NCBI RefSeq assembly: GCF_000739915.1
Contig: NZ_BBJT01000003.1
Location: 682,001 to 746,000, forward strand
From: Paenibacillus chitinolyticus NBRC 15660
Lineage (GTDB): Bacteria > Bacillota > Bacilli > Paenibacillales > NBRC-103111
Direction: 5' to 3'
Length of the DNA: 64,000 nt
The position numbers and the translations under genes were made by a program. Positions 16,503 through 25,400 of this stretch are shown in pieces. The notes beneath the pieces are model-generated. The model did no database searches. It was not told the origin of the DNA and worked only from the letters and a program-made list of their open reading frames with translations. Numbering within the stretch: position 1 is the first letter of the stretch; each line of letters starts with the position of its first letter.

Positions 16503-16964
16503 ATGGCTAAAACATCTACAGCTAAAGAAAAACAAACCGTAACTTTACTGAATAAACAAGTGGCAAACTGGGGTGTCATGTACGTCAAGCTGCATCAGTT
16601 CCATTGGTACCTCAAGGGCCCTTCGTTCTTCGTTCTCCATGTAAAATTCGAAGAGCTCTATAAAGAAGCCGATCTTTACCTCGACACGATTGCCGAGCGT
16701 ATCCTGGGACTTCAGGGAAGCCCGCTTTCCACAACGAAAGAATTCCAAACGAATTCTTCTATCAAAGAAGTTTCTCCGGAGCGCAATGCCGGCCAAATGG
16801 TAGAAGAGCTTATCCAAGACTTCCGCACCATTACGAAAGAATCCAAGGAAGCGATCGAAACCGCCGAAAACGAAGGCGATCCCGGTACGGCCGATATGCT
16901 GACTGAAATCTGCACCAACCTTGAAAAACACATCTGGATGCTGGAGTCTTACATAAACGACTAA
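16503..16964 (+). CDS. dps: Dps-family ferritin-like protein (DNA protection during starvation)
   Basis: A 153-residue four-helix ferritin-like protein. The inter-subunit ferroxidase residues are visible in KLHQFHWYLKG (about 31-41) and in the DLYLDTIAERIL segment (about 58-69). Dps forms dodecamers that store iron and shield DNA from peroxide. Its length is typical. AGGGAGG precedes the ATG. A SigB-type promoter lies directly upstream, and a 52-codon membrane gene follows 40 nt downstream. Confidence 0.93.
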   Translation: MAKTSTAKEKQTVTLLNKQVANWGVMYVKLHQFHWYLKGPSFFVLHVKFEELYKEADLYLDTIAERILGLQGSPLSTTKEFQTNSSIKEVSPERNAGQMVEELIQDFRTITKESKEAIETAENEGDPGTADMLTEICTNLEKHIWMLESYIND

Positions 16965-17004
16965 GACTACCGCAATTGATTCCATAAAGGAAGGAGGGAT
17001 ACCC

Positions 17005-17163
17005 ATGGATCAAGACAAAAATGTCGACATCGAGCAGAGACACATTGAGAAAAGATCGGATTCGAGCGCCGTCGCTTCTACTTTTATCAAATATGCGGCC
17101 TATCTCATCATCTTCTTTGGTTTCCTTTACTTCCTCATTAAATATGTATTCCCTAAATTTTAA
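17005..17163 (+). CDS. 52-aa single-pass membrane protein
   Basis: A short gene with a strong ribosome-binding site (AAGGAGGG, 8 nt before ATG). The product is charged in its first 18 residues (MDQDKNVDIEQRHIEKRS) and has one membrane helix near the C-terminus (AAYLIIFFGFLYFLIKY, about residues 31-47). The layout suggests a tail-anchored protein with its N-terminus in the cytoplasm. It follows dps on the same strand with a 40-nt gap and is followed by a terminator, so it is probably co-transcribed with dps. I know of no named family. Confidence 0.7.
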   Translation: MDQDKNVDIEQRHIEKRSDSSAVASTFIKYAAYLIIFFGFLYFLIKYVFPKF

Positions 17164-17173
17164 TAGATCTCCT

Positions 17174-17205
17174 TTAATCAGCCTTCTTGCAAGGCTGATT
17201 TTTTG
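17174..17205 (+). terminator. Intrinsic terminator of the dps operon
   Basis: AATCAGCCTT pairs perfectly with AAGGCTGATT around a 5-nt loop and is followed by a T-run. Confidence 0.85.
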
Positions 17206-17505
17206 TGTCACCGGCACCCTTGCTCCATATTCTACGCGTAGGTGTATAAGCGCCTTTGAGGCTCTCCAAATAGACAAAACCTATCGGCTGCACCTTATAT
17301 GATTCTAGTTTTCCGGATCTGCCAAGTCGGCTGCCGGGTTGTCGTGTCTGGTCAATCGAGTCGAGCATAAATGCTAGGACCTAGGCCCTTTCGGGTCTGC
17401 CTTGGCCCGGTCATGGTTTCCGGCTCCACGTTACCCTACACAGAGGTGTCTGTCTCCTCCTTTTAACTCGTTACAATCTCGACTTCAGATTTTATCCGAA
17501 ACAAA
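17206..17505. ncRNA. Gene-free, apparently structured segment; candidate non-coding RNA
   Basis: There is no credible coding frame here. The segment lies between the dps-operon terminator and a terminator at 17511-17536. Several complementary blocks are visible: CCGG-N4-GCCAAG (about 17316-17329) with CTTGGC-CCGG (about 17400-17410), AGCAT/ATGCT (about 17366-17378), and ACAC/GTGT near 17440. It shows none of the conserved cores of SRP RNA, tmRNA or RNase P RNA that I looked for. The strand is uncertain. It could also be a decayed gene or a long untranslated region. Confidence 0.35.
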
Positions 17506-17510
17506 ACAAC

Positions 17511-17536
17511 AAAAAACCCGCTTAACGCGGGTTTTA
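17511..17536. terminator. Bidirectional terminator
   Basis: AAAACCCGC-TTAAC-GCGGGTTTT is flanked by A-run and T-run on both strands. It ends the 17567-18202 gene on the minus strand and could also end a plus-strand transcript from the preceding gene-free segment. Confidence 0.75.
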
Positions 17537-17566
17537 CCTTCTTAATAGGATTCAAGCAGGTCGTTC

Positions 17567-18202
17567 TTATTCCGTAACGCTGGAGAAGAAATGAACCGAT
17601 TTTAACTGACCGCTGTTAGGGTCTACAAACAATTTCAGCGCTTGACTGTCGTGCGTGTAGACCAGGCCGTCCTCGGCTACCCAGTAAGGCTCTCCCAGCG
17701 TCTTTTCGAGCGCCTGTAAATTATTCGCCACCGGCTTGCCGTCGAGATTAATCTGTTTGTGATCCGGGGTAACTTCTACATATTCAACCCCATATTCCCC
17801 TACGGCAACGCGGCAATCCGGATACTCAAGAATTTTCGTGTCACCGAAAAATTCATCCTTCCGGATGGATTTCGGCTCTCCCTTCCGCTTCACAATCGCA
17901 TTCACATCGTCGGACAGAGAGATGCCGTTTACGCGTTCCAGTTTGATGGAACCGGACGTCCCTACAGGCGATACTTCGGCCGGAGCTACCGCCGGCATTG
18001 CCGACACCGTACCGTTAGCATTAGCCGTCTTGTATCCCGCTATCTCCGTAATGGCACCTCCAGCGCCAAGAACCAAAGGAGGTGCCGCCTGAGAAATGAG
18101 TCCGTCATCCGCACCTGCGGACGCAGGCCCCTCAAGTCCATGAGCGCCGCCGAAAAGCAGCGCACCGCCAAGCAGCGCCATCGTCAGTGATTTCTTGTTC
18201 AT
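17567..18202 (-). CDS. Secreted protein of unknown function
   Basis: A 211-residue protein with a signal peptide (residues 1-30, MNKKSLTMALLGGALLFGG...). An alanine/proline/glycine-rich low-complexity region follows (about 30-85), then a folded part that starts near LERVNGISLSDD. The folded part contains two related stretches (INAIVKRKGEPKSI-like and LQALEKTLGEPYWV), each resembling the short repeats that compare a LGEP motif with a downstream Y/V-rich strand. I do not recognise a family with certainty. GGAGGG precedes the ATG. It is monocistronic and ends at a strong terminator. Confidence 0.72.
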   Translation of the reverse strand: MNKKSLTMALLGGALLFGGAHGLEGPASAGADDGLISQAAPPLVLGAGGAITEIAGYKTANANGTVSAMPAVAPAEVSPVGTSGSIKLERVNGISLSDDVNAIVKRKGEPKSIRKDEFFGDTKILEYPDCRVAVGEYGVEYVEVTPDHKQINLDGKPVANNLQALEKTLGEPYWVAEDGLVYTHDSQALKLFVDPNSGQLKSVHFFSSVTE

Positions 18203-18307
18203 CTGGAGTCCCTCCTAAGACGTATTGGGGTCATGAGCGGCTAAGGGATGATTACAGAGTCTGAAAATATGCTAAAAACATGATTGAAAGTGCAACCAAT
18301 CGTGTGG

Positions 18308-18700
18308 TTATTGGCCCGCAGCGGAAGCTTCAAACGCTTGATCCGCATAACTGGCGTCATAGGCGTAAACAAACTGGCTGGGAACCGCCACGACTACAAT
18401 GCGCCCCCGCGAAATTTCCTCTTCGTAATAAGGAATCGCGCTTCCTGCCAGTCCGAGCGAGATGAGCTTGGAGCGCATCGCCATGCCGCTGCCGCGGAAA
18501 ACAGTCGCCATCGTATAGGCCATTTGCTCTGCGGAGAAGCCGATACGGCTCGTATAACGCGGCCTCAGCATCTCCTCCGTGTCTACCGCTTCATCGGACA
18601 GCACGTGAATGCAGTGCGGTTCGCACCCGGCGGTTTGAAGCTGACGAATGACATCGCGGATTTCCTTCTCGCTGTCGACGACAATAATGGAATGATTCAC
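18308..18700 (-). CDS. YflT/GSP17M-like general stress protein
   Basis: A 130-residue protein whose layout matches the YflT domain: an N-terminal beta-alpha unit (SIIVVDSEKEIRDVIRQLQTAG), a variable middle with a methionine-rich helix, and a closing strand after a Y-x-E-E-x-x-R-G motif (YYEEEISRGRIVVVAV). The same architecture is in the gene at 27744. GTG 18700 is taken as the start because GGGGGAT lies 7 nt upstream and it begins just after glgC; a longer frame overlaps glgC. It is probably in an operon with glgC. Confidence 0.72.
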   Translation of the reverse strand: MNHSIIVVDSEKEIRDVIRQLQTAGCEPHCIHVLSDEAVDTEEMLRPRYTSRIGFSAEQMAYTMATVFRGSGMAMRSKLISLGLAGSAIPYYEEEISRGRIVVVAVPSQFVYAYDASYADQAFEASAAGQ

Positions 18701-18713
18701 GTGAATATCCCCC

Positions 18714-19904
18714 TTAACCGATACGCTGCTCGAGACGAGGCAGGTAAATTTTCGGAGCTTTGTCGTTGATCTTGTAAAGCACCTCATGATCTCCGACCAC
18801 ACTAATCGTTTGGGCATCCGTCTTGCCTACCGTTACACCGTCGCACAATACGCTTCCCTCGCCGATAATGGCTTTATGGAGCTTTACGTTGTTCCCTATC
18901 CGGACATTCGGCATAATCACACAGTCCGTCAGAACGCTGCCTTTGCCTATGTAAACTCCATGAGAGATTACCGAGTTCTGAACTTGACCGTACACGGCGC
19001 AGTTTTCGCTGATCAGGGAACGGTCGACTTTAGCCGTACGGTCGACGTGCGGCTTTGCATTGGCAACCCGGGCCGTATACATCGGCCATTCGAGTTCGCT
19101 CATAAGCGGAGAACCGTTCAGCAGGTCCATTTGGGCCTGCCATAGGCTGTCGATCGTGCCGACATCCTTCCAATAGCCCTCATAAGAGAAGGAATGAACG
19201 CGAACACCTTCTTCGACCATCATCGGAATGACATCCTTACCGAAATCGTGAGAAGAATCCGCCGACAAATCGTCACGCTCCAGCACTTTCTTCAGGAAAT
19301 CCCAGTTGAATACGTATATTCCCATCGAAGCCAGATTGCTCTTCGGCTGTGCCGGTTTCTCTTCAAACTCGACAATACGTCCTTCCTCGTCCGTGTTCAT
19401 AATTCCGAAACGGCTCGCTTCGTCCCAGCCTACCGGCTTAACCGCGATCGTCGCGACCGAACCGAGCTTTTGATGCTGTTCGATCATTTTACTGTAATCC
19501 ATTTGGTAAATGTGGTCGCCCGAAAGCACCAATACATATTCCGGATCGTGCTTTTCAATAAAATGGCGGTTCTGATAAACCGCGTTGGCCGTTCCCGTAA
19601 ATTCGTTGCCGATTACATGTTCCTGGTTCGAGCAAAGCACTTCGACGCACCCTTTGTCCGTTTCACTGAGCCAAGCTTCACCCGTTCCGATGTGCTGATG
19701 AAGGGATTCCGGTTTGTATTGGGTGACAACACCGATCGTGTCGACGCCGGAGTTGCGGCAGTTGCTGAGCGCGTAATCGATCATTCGGTAGCGGCCCGCG
19801 AAATGAACCGCCGGTTTCGCCGTATTTTGGGTAAGCGCACCGAGTCGGCGGCCTTCACCTCCTGCTAGTAGTAAAGCTACACTCTGTTTTCTCATCTCTG
19901 TCAC
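18714..19904 (-). CDS. glgC: Glucose-1-phosphate adenylyltransferase
   Basis: A 396-residue nucleotidyltransferase making ADP-glucose for glycogen synthesis. The N-terminal nucleotide loop GGEGRRLGALTQNTAKPAVHFAG, the catalytic SGDHIYQMDY motif and a C-terminal left-handed beta-helix (residues about 290-385) are clear. glgA, glgB, glgD and glgP are not adjacent. Instead a YflT-type stress gene follows 13 nt downstream and a weak SigB-type promoter lies upstream, which hints that storage-sugar synthesis is stress-linked here. Confidence 0.92.
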   Translation of the reverse strand: MTEMRKQSVALLLAGGEGRRLGALTQNTAKPAVHFAGRYRMIDYALSNCRNSGVDTIGVVTQYKPESLHQHIGTGEAWLSETDKGCVEVLCSNQEHVIGNEFTGTANAVYQNRHFIEKHDPEYVLVLSGDHIYQMDYSKMIEQHQKLGSVATIAVKPVGWDEASRFGIMNTDEEGRIVEFEEKPAQPKSNLASMGIYVFNWDFLKKVLERDDLSADSSHDFGKDVIPMMVEEGVRVHSFSYEGYWKDVGTIDSLWQAQMDLLNGSPLMSELEWPMYTARVANAKPHVDRTAKVDRSLISENCAVYGQVQNSVISHGVYIGKGSVLTDCVIMPNVRIGNNVKLHKAIIGEGSVLCDGVTVGKTDAQTISVVGDHEVLYKINDKAPKIYLPRLEQRIG

Positions 19905-19992
19905 CTGATCCTTTCGTAGTTGTCGATTTTATTTTTTCTATAAGAAAGAGTTCTTGTTTATTTAGTCTCAAGTAAAACTTGTCTAACTTTAA

Positions 19993-20018
19993 ATACCCCG
20001 TGCGGAGAATTCATAATC
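19993..20018 (-). promoter_or_regulatory. Weak SigB-type promoter candidate for glgC
   Basis: On the minus strand GATTAT (20013-20018), 14-nt spacer, GGGTAT (19993-19998). The -10 is perfect but the -35 matches only four of six positions. It lies about 89 nt before glgC. The rest of the 330-bp gap between glgC and the next gene holds no coding frame. Confidence 0.4.
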
Positions 20019-20186
20019 AACTTAATTTGATTTGTTCGCTTTTATTTGTACAATCTGTAAAACTATTGCTGTCAGGGGTCAGCCCGGTTTATATCGCTTC
20101 TATCTTATTCCCACCCGCCTCTATATCTTGATAGTACCTGTTCTTACACCGCCTCCCATTCCTTTGAATCAATAAAAAAAGACAAC

Positions 20187-20230
20187 AAAAAAAGCCCCGC
20201 AAACCGCATTCTGCGCGTGTTTACGAAGCT
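20187..20230 (-). terminator. Terminator of the signalling operon
   Basis: On the minus strand an imperfect stem (AGC..CG..AAAC.CGC with GCG.TTT.CG..GCT) is followed by seven T. It starts just after the stop codon of the REC-kinase gene at 20235. Confidence 0.65.
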
Positions 20231-20234
20231 TTTA

Positions 20235-21419
20235 TCAAACGCGGAGTTCTTCCGCCTGTACGGTAAAAACAAATTCGGTGCCTTGGCCCTCTTGTGAGTA
20301 AACTTCCATTTTGCCGGACATGAGCTCCACAAGATTTTGACAAATGACAAGCCCCAAGCCGGTTCCTCCGTATTTCCGCGTCATCGAAGAGTCCACCTGT
20401 GTAAAAGGCTGGAACAGCCGGTTTCTTTTCTCGGCTGGAATTCCGATTCCCGTATCGCGGACCCGGAATTGAAGAATAATCCGGCTGCCGTCCCCGGCTT
20501 TTCCCAGATTCGTCACTTGAACCTTAATGCCGCCCGTCTCCGTGAATTTAACCGCGTTGCCGATCAGATTAATGAGCACCTGACGGAGCTTCAGCTCATC
20601 CCCGATGAGATGGGTCGGAACATTCTCCGCAATTTCCCGTTCCAGATTGAGGTCCTTCTTGCGGCATTCGCCGTAGAACAGATCCATCGTTTCTTCCATG
20701 CAGACGTCCAAATCGAACGGCTCGGTGTTCATCTCCATTTTGGAAGATTCGAGTTTGGTGAAATCGAGAATCTGATTGATAATATGCAGCAGCGCGGCAC
20801 CGCTCCGCGAAATGGTATCGGCATATTCCCGCTGTTCATCCGAAAGCTCCGTTTCCAGGAGCAGATCGGTCATCGCCATGACCCCGTTCATGGGCGTGCG
20901 GATTTCATGGCTCATCAGCGCAAGAAACTCGGATTTGGCCCGGTTGGCGGATTCCGCCGCTTCTTTAGCCGTCAGCAGTTCCTGTGTCCGCATATTCAGC
21001 AGCTCCGACTGGTGCTGGAGCTTTTTCTGAACGAGGTACAGGTTCACGAATCCTTCGATCTTGGCTTTCAGCGTGTGAGGCACAAATGGTTTGACGATAT
21101 AATCAATGGCACCGACGGAATAAGCCGCGAAGACATGCTCCTTCTCATGGGAAGCCGCTGTAATGAAAATAATCGGGATATCCTTCGATTTCTCCCGGGA
21201 TTTGATCCAACGGGCCGTCTCGAAACCGTCCATGCCCGGCATCTGAACGTCCAGGACAATTACGGCGAAATCGTCGTGCAACAAACATCGAAGGGCCTCT
21301 TCACCCGAGCCCGCTTTTACCAGATGGTAGTTCTCTTCCGCAAGAACGGCTTCAAGCGCCAGCAAATTCTCGGGCTGATCGTCTACCATCAGTATTTTAA
21401 TCGGTTCATCCAAGTTCAC
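20235..21419 (-). CDS. REC-histidine kinase (response regulator fused to kinase)
   Basis: A 394-residue soluble signalling protein. An N-terminal receiver domain (1-120; acidic pocket VDD, phosphoacceptor in [10 protein letters not shown], lysine in IVKPF) is joined by a helical linker to a HisKA domain (histidine in [10 protein letters not shown] near 171) and a HATPase domain (N box [10 protein letters not shown] boxes DTGIGIP and GGTGLGL). There is no membrane segment, so input should come from phosphotransfer or a partner, probably the 1225-aa kinase in the same operon. GTG is the start codon, with GGAAGGGG upstream. It is the last gene of the operon, 46 nt after the methyltransferase gene. 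Confidence 0.88.
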   Translation of the reverse strand: MNLDEPIKILMVDDQPENLLALEAVLAEENYHLVKAGSGEEALRCLLHDDFAVIVLDVQMPGMDGFETARWIKSREKSKDIPIIFITAASHEKEHVFAAYSVGAIDYIVKPFVPHTLKAKIEGFVNLYLVQKKLQHQSELLNMRTQELLTAKEAAESANRAKSEFLALMSHEIRTPMNGVMAMTDLLLETELSDEQREYADTISRSGAALLHIINQILDFTKLESSKMEMNTEPFDLDVCMEETMDLFYGECRKKDLNLEREIAENVPTHLIGDELKLRQVLINLIGNAVKFTETGGIKVQVTNLGKAGDGSRIILQFRVRDTGIGIPAEKRNRLFQPFTQVDSSMTRKYGGTGLGLVICQNLVELMSGKMEVYSQEGQGTEFVFTVQAEELRV

Positions 21420-21465
21420 TTCGAGAAACCCCTTCCTCCAACTCGTCTCCTCATCTAATGCAGCG

Positions 21466-22335
21466 TCACTGCACCTTGCGGTAAATTTTGTCGGCTGTAC
21501 TGACGGCTTCGTAAGCGGACGCGTGCTTGGTGAAAGTGATCGTTTCTTTATCGCCCAAAATCAGAAACCCGGACGGTCCCAGGCTTTCGTAGATGAGCGT
21601 ATGCACCTGGTTCTGGAGCTGCGTATTGAAATAAATCAATACGTTCCGGCACAAAATCACATGGAACTCGTTAAACGAACGATCCGTAACCAGGTTATGC
21701 TGGGCAAAAACAATATTATCACGCAAAAAGGAATGCAACGTAACGGAATCCTTCGAAGCCGTATAGTACTTCGAGAAAGCTTCCTTGCCTCCGGACTGCA
21801 GGTAGTTTCTCGTATAGTCTTTCATGCTGCGCAGCGGATAGATTCCTTTCTCCGCCTTTTTAAGCACATCCTCGTTTATATCCGTCGCATAAATCCGGGT
21901 GCGGTCGTAGAGCCCCTCTTCGTGCAGCAGGATCGCCATGGAGTAAACTTCCTCTCCGGTGGCGCAGCCCGCATGCCAGATGCGAATCGCCGGATACTGG
22001 CGGAGCAGGGGAACCACCTTCTGGCGGAAGCTGAGGAACACCTCGGGATCGCGGAACATCTCGGTTACGTGAATCACCAGATCCGACAGCAGGCGCTCCA
22101 GGCACTCCCGATCGTGCAGCACTCTCTCCTGCAGGCCGGAAACGGTCGTCAGCTTCTCCGCCAGGATGCGGTGCCAGATCCTCCGCCGGATAGACGGGTA
22201 CGAATAATTACGGAAGTCGTATCCGTAAATCCGGTAAATGCCCTCGAGCAGCAGACTGATCTCGATGCGTTCATGCTCGGCCTGCAGCCCGGAAAAAGTC
22301 GGCAGTTGATCTATAGGGTGAAAATTCGAATCCAA
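21466..22335 (-). CDS. CheR-type methyltransferase, RsbM-like
   Basis: A 289-residue SAM-dependent protein glutamate methyltransferase. The N-terminal helical domain precedes the SAM-binding motif [17 protein letters not shown] (about 124-140), TDINEDVL and the CRNVLIYF motif. Stand-alone CheR enzymes next to hybrid kinases occur in Bacillus cereus, where RsbM methylates the kinase RsbK and damps SigB activity. The neighbour here is a large membrane hybrid kinase of RsbK-like layout. TTG is the likely start, with AAGGAG 9 nt upstream. A chemotaxis role is less likely because no chemotaxis genes are nearby. Confidence 0.85.
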   Translation of the reverse strand: MDSNFHPIDQLPTFSGLQAEHERIEISLLLEGIYRIYGYDFRNYSYPSIRRRIWHRILAEKLTTVSGLQERVLHDRECLERLLSDLVIHVTEMFRDPEVFLSFRQKVVPLLRQYPAIRIWHAGCATGEEVYSMAILLHEEGLYDRTRIYATDINEDVLKKAEKGIYPLRSMKDYTRNYLQSGGKEAFSKYYTASKDSVTLHSFLRDNIVFAQHNLVTDRSFNEFHVILCRNVLIYFNTQLQNQVHTLIYESLGPSGFLILGDKETITFTKHASAYEAVSTADKIYRKVQ

Positions 22336-22421
22336 ATTGTCTCTCTCCTTCTCCTCCGAATCGATCCTGCGGCACGTCTTTAGATGTTTCTTATTCAGAG
22401 GGTTCGCATTTGCTCCTTCTC

Positions 22422-25400
22422 TTACTTAAACAACCAAACGCGAATTAGAGACATTAACTGATCATTATTTATCGGTTTTGTTATATAATCCGACGCGCCG
22501 GCCCGTATACACTTCTCCCGGTCATCCCGCATGGCCTTCGCGGTCAAGGCGATAATCGGCAGATTATCGAATTGCGGCATGCTGCGGATCTCCTTCATAG
22601 CCTCATAACCGTCCATTTCCGGCATCATGATATCCATCAGAACGAGATCAAGATCCGGTTCCTTCTCAAGAATGGACAAGGCTTGGCGTCCGGTCTCCGC
22701 AAACAGCACCTTCATATTGTAGCCTTCCAGCAGGTTGGATAGCGCAAACACGTTGCGGATATCGTCATCGACGAGAAGTACCTTCTTGCCGGCAAATACC
22801 GCTTCGCTGCTGTGAAGACGCTGCAGAATCCGCTTTTTCTCCTCCGGCAGTGTTTCTTCCACCCGGTGCAGGAACAGCGCCGTTTCGTCAAGCAGCCGTT
22901 CCGGCGATTTTACGTTCTTGATGATGATGGACTCCGCGTATTTCTTAAGTCTCATCTCGTCTTTCTTATCGTATTCTTTTTCCGTGTAAATAACAATCGG
23001 CAGACGGCGAAGCTCTTCCTCCGCTTTGATCCGCTCCAGCAGATCGAATGCGGAGTGGTCCGCTAGGCCAATATCAAGAACCATGCAGTCGAAATGCCGC
23101 TCTCTTAACTTCACGATCGCTTCATCCGCCGTTGTCGCCACTTCGATAAGGACATCGTCGTGACGGATAAGCTCGATCAGATTGTTCATTTGGACGGGAT
23201 CATCCTCTACAAGCAGGAGCTTCCGCAGATTTTGATCTATGAATCCTTCGAGCTCGATAAAGGCTTGCTCCAGCACATCCTTGCTGGAAGGCTTGCGCAT
23301 ATAGGCTATCGCGCCCATAGAGAGCCCCTGGTGCACTTCGTCGACTACCGACATCACGTGCACCGGGATATGCCGGGTCTCGGCGTTGTTCTTGAGCTGG
23401 ACGAGAATCGACCAGCCGTCGACGATCGGCAGCTGGATATCCAAGATGATGCCGTCCGGTTTATACTCTTTCGCCATCTGCAGCCCGATATCCCCCTGCA
23501 TCGCGACCAGAGCCTTAAATCCGCGGCTGCGGGCCATGTCGACGAGCACGTTCATAAAGTGCACGTCGTCTTCCACGATCAGCAGCACTTTATCGTTCTC
23601 GGTGATGCTGCCCCGGTCGTCCTCCACCTCTCGCTGGGCGGCTTTCGGAACCGGTTTAACCGGCACGGGCGCAGGTGCCGGAAGCTGTGGCACTGCCGGC
23701 GCGTCAGGGAGCGGCAGTGCCTGCTGCTCCTGTCCAGCGGCAGCCGCCTCGGCCGATCCTCCTACGCGCTCGGAATACTTCCGGTGCGGGATGAACAGCG
23801 TGAACGTGCTGCCTTCCCCTTCCCGGCTGCAGATTTCGATCGTACCGCCGAGGAGGCCCGCGAGCTGCTTGGAGATGGACAGCCCGAGTCCCGTTCCGCC
23901 GAACTGCCGGCTCGTCGTCCCGTCGGCCTGCTGGAACGCTTCGAAGATAATCTGCTGCTTCTCTTCGGCGATCCCGATTCCCGTATCCTTGACGGAGAAA
24001 GCGATTTGCGGCTCTCCCTCCTTGACGGGATAGACATGCAGAAGTACGGAGCCTTGGGACGTGAATTTAAAGGCGTTGGACAGCAGATTCCGCAAAATCT
24101 GCTCCAGCCGCATGCTGTCCGTATAGAGCATGCGCGGAACGCCGCTGTCGATCGTAATTTCAAAGCCCAGCGCCTTCTTGCGCGCGACTTGTTCAAACGA
24201 ACGCTGGATCGTTTCCATGATATCCGGCACGAGAACATACTCGGCCTGGACCTCCACTTTCCCGGCTTCTACCTTCGAAAGGTCGAGGACATCATTGATC
24301 AATTTGAGCAAATCGGAGCCGGAAGAGTGAATCGTCTCCGCGTATTCCACCTGCTTGTCGTACAGGTTGCTGTCTTTATTCTCCGCAAGCATCTGCGAAA
24401 GAATAAGCATACTGTTAAGAGGCGTACGCAGTTCATGCGACATATTGGCCAAAAATTCGGATTTGTACTTCGAAGCCATCGCCAGCTCGAACGCCTGCTT
24501 TTCCAGCGCTTCCTTGGCTTCCTCGATCTGGCGGTTAGCCAGCTCCGTTTCTTGAACCTGGGTCTGGAGCTGCTTCGTTTTGCGGAGCAGCTCTTCGTTA
24601 TTCTGCTCCAACTCTTCCTGCTGGGACTGCAGCAGCTCTTCGGACGCTTTCAGCGCCTTCGTCTGCTCCTCCAGCTTCTCATTGGAAGTGCGCAGTTCTT
24701 CCTGCTGGGAAATGAGCTCTTCGGACTGGCTTTGCAGTTCCTCCGTCAAGGCCTGCGACATGCGGAGGAGCTCCTCGACCCGTTCGCGGGAACGGATCCG
24801 CCCGATGGAAACCGCGAGATTCTCCGTCAACTGCTCCAGCAGATCCAGTTCATTCTCGCTGAGCATTTTCAGTCCCGCAAATTCAACGACGGCTCCGACT
24901 TCTTCTTCGGACACGACCGGCTCCACAACGAGATACTTCGCGTCCAACTGTCCGAAAGAAGATTGGATAGTCAAATACGTATCCACTTCGTCCTGGACCA
25001 TGATCCGCCGGCCGTCGGCGGCCGCCTGGCCTACAAGACCTTGACCGAGCGCGAACTCGGGCAGAAGATTGTCCTCGGGATCTTTGTCGAAAGCGTAAGC
25101 CGAGGACAGAACGAGCCTCGTCCTCATACCTTCCCGCTCCAACAGATACACCGCTCCGAACGTGGCGCCGATCATGCGGGACGCTTCCGAAATAAAACTG
25201 TTTGTCAAGTCGTGCATGTTCGTCTGATCCTGAAGGAGCATGCTCATGTTCGCCACGTTAGACTTCAGCCATGCCTGATCTTCGTTCTGCTTGTTGAAGG
25301 TCCGTTCGTTGTGCATTAATTCTTCCAGATCGTCGGCCATCACGTTGAAAACTTCGGCTACTTTGCCGAATTCGTCCGTCGTCGTCACCTCAACGCGGTA

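Noticed and set aside
17206-17505. SRP RNA, tmRNA or RNase P RNA
   Set aside because: The conserved cores (GGTCCGGAAGGAAGCAGC-type loop, tRNA-like 3' end, GAGGAAAGTCC) are absent on both strands.
23160-25319. 719-codon plus-strand frame inside the hybrid kinase gene
   Set aside because: Its antisense strand carries a full set of kinase and receiver motifs; the plus-strand translation has no recognisable domain.
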